In this document: piece after piece, positions 1 through 10,633 of the stretch
Layout of the letters: the number at the start of each line of letters is the position of its first letter
Numbering within the stretch: position 1 is the stretch's first letter
Assembly (NCBI GenBank): GCA_030847615.1
Contig: JAUMIR010000001.1
Span: 63,625,501 to 63,689,500, forward strand
Direction of reading: 5' to 3'
Source of the DNA: Gambelia wislizenii
Taxonomy: Eukaryota; Chordata; Lepidosauria; Squamata; Crotaphytidae
Length of the DNA stretch: 64,000 nucleotides
Program-made: the position numbers and the translations under genes
The notes under the pieces: generated by a model
Database searches by the model: none
What the model was told of the DNA's origin: nothing
The model's input: only the letters and a program-made list of their open reading frames with translations

Positions 1-225
1 GAAGTCTATCCATCTGGAATGTGATCTAACTCTTATCCTACTGCCTTCTACCTTTCCAAGCATTATTGTCTTTTCTTGTGATTCCTGTCTTCTCATGATA
101 TGGCCAAAGTACAAGTCTCAGTTTAGTCACCTTGGCTTCAAGGGATAGTTCAGGCTTGATTTGCTCAATGACCTATTGATTTGTCTTTTTAGCAGTCTGA
201 ATATAGGCATTATGCCATCACCAAA
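1..225 (-). mobile_element. BovB/RTE-like LINE 3' coding fragment
   Basis: Read on the minus strand, this encodes the C-terminal tail typical of BovB-type reverse transcriptase proteins: a stretch resembling YFGHIMRR, then a pattern like EKTIMLGKVEG, then a basic RxRxRW segment. The frame is shifted within the stretch, so it is a dead fragment. It runs off the left window edge, so more of the element may lie outside. BovB is common in squamate genomes. The assignment is from motif memory; another RTE lineage is possible. Confidence 0.55.
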
Positions 226-561
226 AAAGTACAACCAGAAGCTTAAGGAAATTTTCCCATGCATAAAAACCAACGGGATGCCAGGCATTATTTTTTCAAT
301 GTAGAGGGTTTTAAAATGTATCTGATATTTTCATGTATGCACAATGGATTAGACAGTTATTTGCAATGCACAACACCAGACTTGTGAATCTAATATCACT
401 GAGTCTGCAACCACAGGCTGAGCTATGGAAGAAAGGGCAGGAGAAAGAGAATAATAGAAGTTTTCCTCTATTGTATCTCCAATATATCATCAGCCATTTT
501 GGGCATCCAAGTATTGAGAATCATCACTGTGACAGCTACCATTCAGAAATGTGTGTCCTAG
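226..561. other. Unassigned interval
   Basis: About 340 bases of AT-rich sequence with no coding, repeat or RNA signature that I recognise. Short open frames here have no similarity I can name. Confidence 0.4.
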
Positions 562-1600
562 AATCATAGAATCACAGAGTTGGAAGAGACCACAAGGGCC
601 ATCCAGTCCAACCCTCTGCCATGCAGGAATACACAATCAAATCATTCCCGACAGATGGTCATCCAGCCTCTATTTAAACACCTCCAAAGAAGGAGACTCT
701 ACCACACTACGAAGCAGTGTATTCCACTTTTGAACAGCTCTTACTGTCAGAAAGTTCTTCCTAATATTTAGGAGGAATCTCTTTTCCTGTAGTTTGAATC
801 CATTGCTCCATGTCCTAGTCTCTGGAGCAGCAGAAAACAAGCTTGCTCCATCCTCAGTATGATATCCCTTCAAATATTTAAACATGGCTATCATGTCACC
901 TCTCAACCTTCTCTTCTCCAGACTAAACATGCTCAGCTCCCTAAGCTGCTCCTCATAGGGCATGGCTTCCAGACCTCCCACTATTCTGGTTGCCCTCCTC
1001 TGGACATGTTCCAGCTTCTCAATATCCTTCCTGAATTGTGGTGCCCAGAACTGGACACAGTATTCCAGGTGAGGTCTGACCAAGCAGAATACAGTGGCAC
1101 TATTACTTCCCTTGATCTATACTATACTATTACTTCCCTTGCACTAAACTCCTATTAATGTAATCTAGAATTGCATTGGCTGTTTTAGTTGCTGCATCAC
1201 ACTGCTCACTCATGTTCAGCTTATGATCCACTAAGACTCCTAGATCTTTTTCGCATGTACTGCCCTCAAGTCATGTGTCACCCATCCTATATCTGTGCAT
1301 TTCATTTTTACTGCCCAAGTGTAGTATCCTAAATTTCTCCCTGTTGAAATTCATTTTGTTAGTATTTGACCAGCTTTCTAATCTGTTGAGGTCATTTTGG
1401 ATTCTGATCCTGTCCTCTGGGGTATTAGCTACTCCTAATTTGGTGTCATCTGCAATCTTGATAAGCATACCCTCTATTCCCTCATCTAAGTCATTGATAA
1501 AGATGTTGAATAGCATTCGGCACAGGACAGAAGCCTGTGGCGCCCCGCAAGTCACCTCTCTCCAGGATGAAGAGGTACCTGTTGGACTTGAAGGCAGTCT
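562..1600 (-). mobile_element. CR1 LINE fragment (RT to 3' end), copy 1
   Basis: The 3' end at 562 begins with the CR1 octamer pattern (ATCATAGA-type, i.e. ATTCTATG on the element strand). Minus-strand reading gives the CR1 C-terminal signature: [38 protein letters not shown] and [16 protein letters not shown] (670-1083). Further upstream (about 1271-1590) comes the RT catalytic block with GAPQ, LFNIFINDLDEG and an ADDTKLG motif. Frames change between the two parts around 1085-1270, so the copy is inactive. It is 5' truncated near 1600, as most CR1 copies are. Confidence 0.9.
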
Positions 1601-3539
1601 CCTAATATGACATGCAGAGAGACAGAGGCAAGTGAAGGAGAGTTTCTTTGTCCAGAGGAAAATGACCAAATCCTCCCAAGCAAAGACTAAGTCTGAAAGG
1701 CACATCCATGGAAGTGAATTCAGCTGCTCCTAATCATCACTGAAAATCTCTATTTTTTCCGCCCAACCTCTCTCTCATCATTTTCTCGTATCTCAAGCTC
1801 TCCCCTCCTGCAGCTGAACCAACAGTCATGTGTAAGGATATAGTCTCAGAGCTAATTATATGTAGCAGTAGAAACAGAGCCCCCCAGAAGTGCCACGTAT
1901 AGACCCTATCAATTCAGGAAAGTGCAGCCAAGATACAATTTTTCCACAATGAAACTGTGAGTCTGCACAATGAAACAGTGAAACTGTACCAACTAAGATA
2001 AGCACAGAACAGGCTGCTCTTGGATTCTTCCTCTCTGATAACAACAATTAATAATTAATCCCATAGGCTGGACTTTCCTGTCACTCTGGATGGCTTCTGA
2101 AATATTTACAGATTTGTTCCAGTGTTTTTCAAGCCACGGGCTATAACAAGTCTGCAAATGAAGCTTACCTGAGCAGGCTTCTGCTTCCACCCGAAGAAAT
2201 GTATATGCCTTCTAGGCTCCTCCTTTAATGAAACAGAAATCTTTTATGAGGCATGAGTGGGCATGCTGTAAGGATGCAGCATTGGTCCTGTTGTCGTGTT
2301 CGTTCCTAGGAAGAAAAGTTAGGGACCCAAGAATGGAAATGAACTTTTGTCATCTAAACCATAGTGAGCATGTCTCTGTCTTTCTGTCATGTTATGTTAT
2401 ACAAATCCATGTGCTTGATCATAGAATGTCCTTGAAGCAGTTTCTTCTCACCCTTTCCCAAGCTCATCTTGCAAAAGAGATGGTAAACAATAACAAGGGA
2501 AAGGAAGGACAGTCTAAATCCTATTTTTAAGTCCAAAGTTTCCAGGTGAAACTTTGGAGACTTCCAAGTGCTCAGAACTTTCCATTACCACTGAATACTG
2601 GGATTGATCATTTTTAAATGTTCCAGGTTCAGTCTATCTCAGCAAGGCTGAAATACAGTCTCTCAGGATAGAAAAATGACAGGAAGACAGGAATCACAAC
2701 TTGGAAACAGCATTTATTTGGACTGCAACTCCCCAAATCTTCCAGAAACATGGCCAAGATTTCCCTGTCCAAAGGGCAGGTGGCATCATTAGTGTTATGT
2801 TACACGCTTCATAATGTAGGTACCTTCCAATAAAGAATTCTCTGGACAAAGAATGTTTATTCAGTCTCTGAACATCACACCTTCAAGGCTCATGTTTACA
2901 TTGATTCCATGCATATGCATCTGAGCATGTATAGGTAAACTCCAATATGCTTGATTAATATGGAGCTCTGTCTCTCCTTTCCACCTAAGTCCAAGAAAGC
3001 TATTTCAGTGCTAAACCAGCATCTGCTATCAGTAATATAGTGGATGAGGGTAAACAAACTGAAGCTTAATCCAGACAGGACAGAGGTACTCCGGGTCAGT
3101 TGAAAAGGTGATCAAGGAATAAGGATTCAGACTATGCTGGATTTGGTTACACTTATCCTGAAATTTCAGGTTTGCAGGTTGGGTGTGTTACCTACCCTGA
3201 TAGCCCCCATCTTGAAATATCAAATAATTGGCAATATTTAATACCTTGGCTTAATGTGGCTTTCCACATGGTTAGCAAGTAAACCAGGGACCCCAGATAC
3301 CAAGGTTGGAGTCATGTATAATCAAGGGAGGGGCCTTTGGAAATTCCCCAATCAAATACTCAGGTCAGCACCTGGAGTTGAGTCATTCACTAATCCACTC
3401 AATGATAGCAGAGTCTTTGGTGCTTGTAAAATGGGTCCTTCCTCTCCTCTTCCCCTCCCACAATAGACCTTGCCTGCTCCTATTCAGTTCTAATCTCATC
3501 AACCATAAATGACTGTTAACTCCTCCAGAGCACCCTTGC
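1601..3539. other. Unassigned, mostly AT-rich interval
   Basis: Nearly 2 kb without a recognisable gene. Around 2715-2765 there is a short stretch (a GGACTGCAACTCC-type core) resembling the half-palindromic repeat seen again near 8010, 26830, 41570, 56050 and 57020. The rest shows no repeat I can name. Confidence 0.4.
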
Positions 3540-3775
3540 TCTAGTCCTGGGCTCAATTCAAAATGCTGGTCTGTTCTGGGCTCAATTCAAAATGCTGCTT
3601 ATGACCTATAAAGCCCTATATGGTCGGACCCATACTATCTGAAAGTATACAAGCCTGCCTGAATTGTAAGATCTTCAGGGGAGGGCTTTCTCTCTTTCCC
3701 ATCACCATCAAAGGTATGGTTGATGAGGATTCAGGAGAGTACCTTTTTGAACTGGCCTTGTAGATGGAATGAAGG
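3540..3775 (+). mobile_element. Diverged L2-like LINE 3' coding fragment
   Basis: The stretch around 3575-3640 translates to a pattern like 'QFKML..TYKALYG', the conserved L2/CR1-like C-terminal motif (compare YKVLVITYKALNGLGP in the intact L2 at 60.7-63.8 kb). It is short, interrupted and old. A small direct repeat of GGGCTCAATTCAAAATGCTG-like sequence occurs at about 3549 and 3578. Confidence 0.45.
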
Positions 3776-4645
3776 GACAAACTGTAGCCCTCCCATGCTA
3801 TCATTTTATATCCAATGCCAGTAGGGAATGCCTACTGACAGCTGAACTTTTCTTCCATACTGGCAATGGGGCAACATCCTCCACTATTCTTGAGGGACTA
3901 GCTTTGGGGCCATGGGGCAGGCTGCAGGGATGGCCCCAGATATTGTGCTACCTGGAGTGGGAAAAGAAAATGGTCCCTACTCTCCTCATTCCATGTATAA
4001 AACCTTATCTTCCAATCCCTCACAAGAGCTCCCTACACCCCAGTAATTCATGCTTGAGTTGACTGACATTATGCCTAACAATATGGCTAGCCTTGTTGAG
4101 AACATCCAGCTAAGCCATGCAGGCTCAAGCCTGTGTACATAGGCTGTGTATAGTGGTTATATTTGGATATATGACAGTTGACAACAGTGCCAGAAGACAC
4201 AATTTTTTGATCAGCACCTTCCGTGGGTGTTATGAAATGAATATGCACAAGGAGCATTGACCATGAACCTCTAGTGTTGTAATCCATTCCGGGCCATCTC
4301 TATTTTCACCAACTTGGCTACTTCTCTGTCAGAAGTAATGTTTCAGTTTTAAAATGAAAAAAATGCCAGAGAGAGTGGGGAAGAAACAGGTATATTCATA
4401 TTAATGCATTTCTTCAATCGGGGAGGGGGATTTCCTTATACAAACAGCAAGCATATTTCATTGTGTACATACCTACTCTCCAATAAATCCATGTTAATGG
4501 GACAGTATTTTTATACAAAGTTCTGCTCTGCTGTGATTATTTAACTGGCATAATCCAGGGGAAAATCCCCCTCTGCCTAAGACATTTTTCAACACCCATT
4601 TTCTCATCTTAAGTTTTGGAAAATTACACAGAGATATATTTGGAT
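3776..4645. other. Unassigned interval
   Basis: Roughly 870 bases with no recognisable coding or RNA feature. Short open frames have low-complexity composition and no family signature. Confidence 0.35.
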
Positions 4646-5000
4646 GGCCACAATTCAAAGAGCTGGTTGTGACCTACAGTATAAAGGCCCTATATGACTT
4701 AGGTCCAGACTATATTGAAGCCCTATCTTCCTATATGAACCTGCCCAAATCTTATGATCTTCCTGGGTGGGCTTTATCTCCATCCCACCACTCTCACAGG
4801 CTTGTCTGACAAGCCATCTTGTTGACTGTTCCCAGGCTGTCAGATTCTCTCCCAAAAGCAGCTCAATTGTCCCCCACCCCCGCTCTCTTTTCACCAGCAG
4901 AGAAAGACCTCTGTATTTAAATAGGACTTCCCATGACAGTCTGTTGGAGAAGAAGGATATTCAGTGGTTGTGCTGTTCTTTTTTAAAAAAAAATGTTTTA
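4646..5000 (+). mobile_element. Diverged L2-like LINE 3' fragment
   Basis: Forward translation from about 4648 reads like 'QFKELVVTYSIKALYDLGPDYIEALSSYMNLP', a degraded version of the L2 C-terminal motif 'YKVLVITYKALNGLGPGHLKDRLSLYNLP' seen near 61.0 kb. Later in the segment, SDSLPKAA and a 3'-UTR-like run (TTTTAACTGTTTCAA) fit an L2 tail. Several stops and indels; inactive. Confidence 0.5.
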
Positions 5001-5065
5001 ACTGTTTCAAATTCATGTTTGAAATATAATGCTTTAATTGGACTGATTGTTTTGGTGCTCCCTAG

Positions 5066-6740
5066 ATGAGCCTCATTGTCTCTATGCCATTCCCAAGAAG
5101 CTATTGCAATGGCAAGGCAGACCCCACAGACATAGATGCCCAAATCTCTCCTGATAAGCCTGAGGTTGAGACAGTGTCACTGACTCCCACCACGATAACA
5201 TGGCAATTCGCCCTGGAGTGCACAGACACTCCGCTAAGGACCTACATAGCAAACATCTTTGGGAGGTGCAAACCTCCTTGAAGAGACACCAGGCCTGAAC
5301 TTCCCCTTTTCTCTTGTGTTAGAGCTAGGATAACAATCCATTTTTCAGCTCAGCACTGAACATGACCGAACACCCAGGTTGGGTAAGTGTGATTTTCTTT
5401 GCTTTTATTGCTATAGTTTCTTCTAACTCCTTTGACAACCTCTCTGTACAAGACTATCCCACAAAATGTATGATTATACAGCCAATACATGCTTCTGGGG
5501 AGCACCTATTTTGCAATTTTACTGTAGCTTTTAACCCAACCTAAACCTATATATTCTCACATGCCTGAGACTGGTTCGAGACATACCTGGCACTATGGCT
5601 GTGCTATGGAGCTTCATGCATTTATCCTGGCATAGGTGTACGTGAAACCTTCTGACTAGAAATCTTGAAACCTTCTTATTCATACTCTCCCACATATGTC
5701 ACAAAGTGTAGTCCCCACAATGATGAGACACTATCCAATGCAGTAGTAAAAACCTTTTCAATCATCACCTCCATTCTGCAACTTAGCTATAATTACAGCC
5801 ACAGCATGGAATGTAGGCAATCCAATGGTAATATCAGTCATTGTGGGCACAACAGAGGGACACACTACCCCCCACTGAAATCAATCTAGCAACACACTCT
5901 GGCATTAATTACTGCAAGCAAATCACAGATTGGAAAACAAAATCTTGGTGAGTATAAAGGAAGGATCTTTCAATACATGGCCCTCCCAATTGGTATGTTC
6001 TCCTACACAAAGATTTATGCAATACAAATAGAGACACATTGTGGCTTAAATCTGTAGGCATACTAACGCTAAACATAACACATGAACCAGGCACCTGCCT
6101 TCTCACTTTGGACCATAGGAAACTGGTAATGATAAACTTTGACTCTGCAAAAACCCTGCTCCATGCAGAGTATCCCACTGAAGGATCACATGTAGTCAAG
6201 ATAGACATAAAAGAAACCATGCTTCTACAACCAAGAATGCATTTAAAAGAACTGAGAGTAAGCCTGAAAAGCCTAAACACCTCTGCCAGGTTTTCTGAGC
6301 ATACTCTCTACCTAAAACACAGTGAAATAGGTTGGCAAAAATGGTTACAGTTATGGTCAGGTAATAACCAACCTTCCACAGAAAAACATGACTGGGAGGA
6401 TTGGATTTCCCCCATGAGCACAAGAATGTCTTTAATCAACACAGCTAATATAGAGATATTGGCGAATACATTATCTCATATAGCAACTGACATTGCAAAA
6501 ATGGGAGAGCCCGTAAAGCAATTCTCACAAAGTTTGTCTGATGTGCAACATTCTATCACCTCTCTGCTATTGGATTGGGAATTAATAATGGAAAGACATT
6601 CTCTATTACTTGCAAGCAATATGATATATCAACAAAGAAATGTTTCGAGAGCTCTCGCTTGTACTCAAATACGCATACATCTATTATCACCACTCCTCCC
6701 CACAACTGTGTTTCCTTCACACCTCCCCTCCCCACAATAG
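5066..6740 (+). pseudogene. Endogenous-retrovirus env-like remnant (broken)
   Basis: A run of open segments reads as a decayed envelope-like glycoprotein. The segment starting at 5362 has a hydrophobic signal-peptide-like stretch about 10 residues in. N-glycosylation sequons follow in order: NLS and NFT (5362-5544), NYS and NIS (5665-5889), NIT (6039 onward). The last segment (to 6740) has a long heptad-rich, coiled-coil-like region near 6440-6630, as expected for a fusion subunit. Breaks: in-frame stops between 5544 and 5665, and a frame change between 5889 and 6039. No clear C-terminal membrane anchor remains. A 71-codon open segment upstream (5066-5281) may be part of the same provirus. 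I do not recognise a specific retroviral genus, and another glycoprotein-like origin cannot be excluded. Confidence 0.35.
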
Positions 6741-7184
6741 AAAGGCGGCCATAAGACCATTAACTTTAATGTCTCAGCCATTAGTGACAATCAGTGTAGC
6801 TGGAGCTTCCATTGTTTAACCCTGGGAAATTTGCCCAAGCATTGTATTTCACTCAAAACACCCCTTAGGGGTATGATGTTGGGTATAAATATTGCCCTCA
6901 AATTATAGCCATCTGTGCACAGTTCTTCTTGTGCCATCACTCTGCCAGACTGCTGTACCACCCTCACATTCAAGTTCAAGTCTTTCTTTGCTGCATGAAT
7001 CTTTGCTCTCTGGACAGTAATTATAGCACATTCCTTGAATCTATTCCTCTATCCAAATACATCCTCCTAATTCTTCATTAGCCTTGTGTAATCACTTGTG
7101 AACATGAGTGTATGTGTGAATGCTTCTGTGATTATTTTCCAATAAAAAACATTTTTATTTTACTTTGGCTTGGAGTCTCCTCAG
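6741..7184 (+). other. Possible LTR-like sequence downstream of env-like remnant
   Basis: Directly follows the env-like segment. Near its right end it has a poly(A)-signal-like CAATAAAA at about 7139 followed by T-rich sequence and CTTGGAGTCTCCTCAGG, reminiscent of an R/U5 region. No clear TG...CA ends or polypurine tract could be fixed, and the Sauria-type SINE abuts it. Tentative. Confidence 0.25.
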
Positions 7185-7185
7185 G

Positions 7186-7470
7186 ATTTTATTTATTTAT
7201 TTATATTAGTTATTCATAACCTGCTCTTTAGCCACAAGGCTATCAGAGTGGCTTACAAATTGTTTTAAGCAATAGAAATTTACACATCTACACTGCATTA
7301 AACAGTTTTCAATGTGTGTTAGCTAATTGCCCCCACAAGCCAGGTACTCATTTTATCAACCTACGAAAGGATGGAAGGCTGAGTGAACCTTGGAGCCCTC
7401 TGGAATCGAACTTGCAATGTGATGACTTGCAGTACTGGTATTTAACCACTGCACCTCCAGGGCTCCTTTT
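7186..7470 (-). mobile_element. Sauria-type tRNA-derived SINE
   Basis: On the minus strand this starts with a tRNA-like head (GTGCAGTGGTTAAA A-box-like, GTTCGATTCC B-box at about 7403-7412). The Sauria SINE body follows (CCTTTCGTAGG, AAAATGAGTACC, GGGGGCAATTAGCT), then a tail AATTTGTAAGCC and a terminal (ATAA)n run at 7187-7204. Known Sauria SINEs are squamate-specific and mobilised by BovB-like LINEs, matching the BovB fragment at position 1. Confidence 0.75.
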
Positions 7471-7629
7471 AGTTAGTACTGGTATACACTGGTGTAAAGA
7501 TCTTGCAAGTTAGCCAGCCTCTCACAGCTAGACTTTTGAGCTAATTAAAACTCCCAAATATAATATCATAACTCTAAGGTCACAAGTGGATCTTGTGGAC
7601 CCCACACAATTTGGGTAACAGTTTAATGC

Positions 7630-7765
7630 TTGTTTTTTTTAAAAAAAATGGTACCACATATTGTTTTAGCTATTTTGTTTTAAATTATATTGTAAGCTGC
7701 TTTGGGTCCCAGTTTGGGAAACAGAAGGGATATAAATAAATAAATCAAACAAACAAACAAAATAT
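7630..7765 (+). mobile_element. L2-like LINE 3' tail
   Basis: TGTAAGCTGCTTTGGGTCCC and GGGATATAAATAAATAAAT near 7690-7745 match the common L2-type 3'-UTR ending in an A/T-rich microsatellite tail in reptiles. Only the tail is present. Confidence 0.5.
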
Positions 7766-8660
7766 TTGGCATGGAACTCAGCAGAGGTTTGGAAAATGCA
7801 GGCCAGTTCTTTAAAAAAACTGAAATAAAGTAAACCAAGGATAGATAGACTAGGGCCCTGCTCCAGTAAAGGAAGGCATACTAACTGTGGATTCAGGTGC
7901 ATAGCCCTGTCAAAAAAGTTGAAATCTCATCAAGGGTTTTTGTTTGTTTGTTTGTTTTGTTTTTGTTTTTGCCAGAAAAAGAGAGAGAAGACTACAACAC
8001 TTTGAATCTCCTAACCAGCATGGCCAGAGGCAACACCACCCAGGAAAGTTCTAGGAGCTATAGTCCATAAAAGTAACTTTTCCAAGCCCTGCACAAGGAA
8101 TGTAAAGAACACGTGCAAATTTCCTGATGATAAATGGAAAGGCCTTGAGACAGCCTATTGAGAAAATGGTCAACTGTCACAAGATTATCATTTTTAGGGA
8201 AATGCAGAAAATCATCAAAAATGCAAAAACTCTCAGTTTTGTCTAGTGAGAATAAAACTTGCATGCAAGAGTGAAATATGCAAAGATTTGCATCCCCACC
8301 ATGAACATGATGGTGCCCCAAAGTGCTGGATGAGGCCTGGTGATTGCTGAGACAACAATATCTATGCAAAGGCCAAGCAAATCACCTGTCTAAGAAACTA
8401 TATTCCAAGCCAAGTTTTTCTTTAGATCTATGAAGGCAGAAGAGTGCCAGTACTAAAGCAACTAAGCCTGTGGTGAAGTCATTCAAGGCAATGCTAAGTG
8501 GAATCAGGGATAGTAAGGAGCAATATTAACCACCACATCTGAATTCCTGGCAGCTAGGAAGGGATGTGTGTAAGAGTGTGAGTGGGACTGAGTCTTTGGT
8601 TGCCAGGCACTCCACTCTGGATGACTAAATTTAGTTCAAATTCTGTCCTCTCATGGAACT
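7766..8660. other. Unassigned interval with a short half-palindromic repeat
   Basis: Contains a GTTT microsatellite (about 7940-7970). A degenerate ACTACAAC...GGAGCTATAGTCC inverted pair at 8000-8067 is the same kind of small palindromic repeat seen near 57.02 kb. Nothing else recognisable. Confidence 0.4.
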
Positions 8661-9221
8661 TACAGTAGCACCCCTGTATCTGCTGATTCGCCATCCATTG
8701 ATTCAATTATCCATGGATGGTGACAACAGGATGGTGGATTAGAGAGGGAGGGGATGGCTCCAGGATAGCTCCAGTGGCAGTGGTGGGGCATGGAGCAGCA
8801 TTGGCAGAGGAGGAGGAGGTGGAGAAGGAGGAGGCCCTGAAAGCCATGACAGTGGCACCCATGATAGAGGTGAGGAGGTCGTGGTAGTGGCAACTGTGAT
8901 GGTGGTGGTGGGACATGGGGTGGCTGCAGAGGAGGAGGAGGAGGCCTGGGAGGTTGCGGCACTGCTGGAGCACATGGTAGTGGTGGCAGAGAAGGAGGTC
9001 TGGAAGGCCACGGCGGTGGCACATGTAGTAGCAGTGATGGCAGTGAAGGAGGAGCATGCCTGGGAGGCCACAGCTTAGGTGGGTTGGGTTGCAGCGGCAG
9101 CGGTGGCATGTGTCACAACCTTCCCTCCCTCCCTCCCTCCTCCTCCAGGGTGTTCACTATTATCCATCCTTGGGGGGGGGGTCTGGAACCAATCCCTTGC
9201 GGATACAGACTTGCTACTGTA
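8661..9221. mobile_element. Tigger-like non-autonomous element with G/A/T-rich core
   Basis: Left end TACAGTAGCACCCCTGTATC (8661) and right end, reverse-complemented, TACAGTAGCAAGTCTGTATC (9221) form imperfect terminal inverted repeats starting CAG and flanked by TA, as in Tc1/mariner-Tigger elements. The interior (about 8745-9110) is a purine/GTGG-rich degenerate repeat (GAGGAGGAGG, GTGGTGG, CATGG units). It leaves long open frames on both strands that are Gly/Val/Glu- or Pro/His-rich and are not genes. A CCCTCCCTCC run and a G9 tract precede the right end. Confidence 0.65.
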
Positions 9222-9252
9222 ATAGCACTTCCAGTTATGGTAACTGAGAGTC

Positions 9253-9685
9253 TTGGGGCTCATCTATGCTAGCCAGGATACACCAGCTCCCTACCGGCAT
9301 ATCCTGACTTCAGAGCTGGCCCATTTCCACACAGCGCCCCTCCTTCTGGTTACCTGGACGCTGGCCCATCACAGAAGCTGCCACAGCCATTTTCTCCACT
9401 AATGCAGAAGCCAGGCAGGGGTCCCACAACATGTGACTACAGGCCCCTGCATGTGACCAGCCTCAGTTACATGCTGAGGGACTCCTGCCTAGCTTCTGGG
9501 AGAGCCAGGGAGATAGAGATGGCAGCAAGATGTGGCATGCCAGATGAGCTCCCATGGACAAGTGGGGCCCGGTCCAGTTTTTCCTATGTAAACCAGGCTA
9601 AACTGAGTATTTTCTCAAAACACTTTATCAGGCCTTATCCCAGCTTGCCCCCATTCCAATCCTGTATCTGCCCCATGGAGCATTT
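9253..9685 (-). mobile_element. hAT-like non-autonomous element, copy A
   Basis: Starts with a terminal motif TGGGGCTCATCTATGCTAG-like sequence, close to the TIR CAGGGCTTGTCTACACTAGG of the related copy at 40445-41001. It shares several internal blocks with that copy in opposite orientation: GCTGGCCCAT, AGCCAGGCAGGGGT, CAACATGTG, CAGTTTTTCC, CAGGCTAAACTG and TTATCAGGC. No protein is encoded. Confidence 0.5.
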
Positions 9686-9688
9686 GAA

Positions 9689-9890
9689 CTGCAGTTATAG
9701 CAGTTTGACACCACTTTAAGTGCCATAGCTCCATCCTACAGAATCTTGGGATTTGTAGTTTTACAAGGTATTTAGTCTACTCTGCCAAAGAGTGCTGCTG
9801 CCTCACCGAACTACAAAACCCAGATTCTGTAGGATGGAGCTATGGCATTTAAAGTGGTGCCAAACTACAATAATTCTACAGTGTGGATAT
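9689..9890. mobile_element. Palindromic hAT-like MITE
   Basis: Two inverted arms of about 75 bp meet near 9775. The left arm holds CACCACTTTAAGTGCCATAG and CTCCATCCTACAGAATC; the right arm repeats these in reverse complement (GATTCTGTAGGATGGAG, CTATGGCATTTAAAGTGGTG). This is a common lizard fold-back repeat type. It directly abuts the hAT-like copy A. Confidence 0.65.
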
Positions 9891-10062
9891 ACTGTTAGTC
9901 TTTTTTGTTTAAAAAAACCCCCACATGAAGTAGCTTTAATTGCAAATACTAAAGATTTGAAAGTATCTTGTGCTGAGAGGCTCTGCAATGTGCTATTCAA
10001 ACATGAAAAAGAGAGAGAACTGCAGAGTACAAAATGGAGAAGGAACAAACTCTGACTGAGAA
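9891..10062. other. Short unassigned spacer
   Basis: No feature recognised apart from a T-run and an A-rich stretch near 9905. Confidence 0.35.
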
Positions 10063-10633
10063 GATTATCAGACACGGCTAATGTGGCGTCATAACAACGC
10101 CAGGAGAATGCAAATGGACGCCAATATCACACAACATCCTTTTGCATTTTGCTGTTGTTATTCTGGCATTTCTTTGTATTGACAGGCCAGAGCTGTCAAT
10201 GGATCACCCATTCTGTTTTGGTGCTGGCAATGCCAGCATCAGAAACTTCACGCCATTTTTGATTTGTGATTCCAGCATCAGTGGGTGGTCCTGCCAGAAC
10301 ACTTCCTGGTGGGGGCACGAGAACCAGGTAAGCTACCTTTTGTGTACCCTCCCTGGATTATTTGTTATTTTTTTGGTGTGTGTATATGTTTTCGTGAACC
10401 TTTTTGTGTGTATTTTCCTTTTTGATTTCCCACACTCAGGTATTCTTGCGAGAACAGGCAGGATTTCAGTCCAGGAAGTTAACGGAGCTCCATTAGAGCT
10501 CCATTCATTCCTGGGCTGCCTTTGGACAGAAGATAAAGTAAGTCTGATGGGGAGGGTTATTGTGCCAGGACAGGGACGGGTCTGGAGATTGTGGGACAGG
10601 AACGCTTTTTGCATTCCTGTCTGATAACCTCCT
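10063..10633. mobile_element. Possible DNA transposon with TTATCAGACA ends
   Basis: AGATTATCAGACACGG at 10062 and, inverted, GGTTATCAGACAGG at the right side (10616-10632) form candidate terminal inverted repeats about 570 bp apart. The interior encodes nothing convincing. The superfamily is not clear and target duplications could not be fixed. Confidence 0.3.

Noticed and set aside
1275..1610. Forward open frame of 111 codons
   Set aside because: Antisense shadow of the CR1 RT segment on the minus strand.
7403..7468. tRNA gene candidate
   Set aside because: The A- and B-box-like head belongs to a Sauria-type SINE; the body and tail follow directly.
8660..9109. Pro/His/Ser-rich open frames on the minus strand (up to 149 codons)
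   Set aside because: Low-complexity translation of a GGA/GTGG-rich core inside a Tigger-like element.
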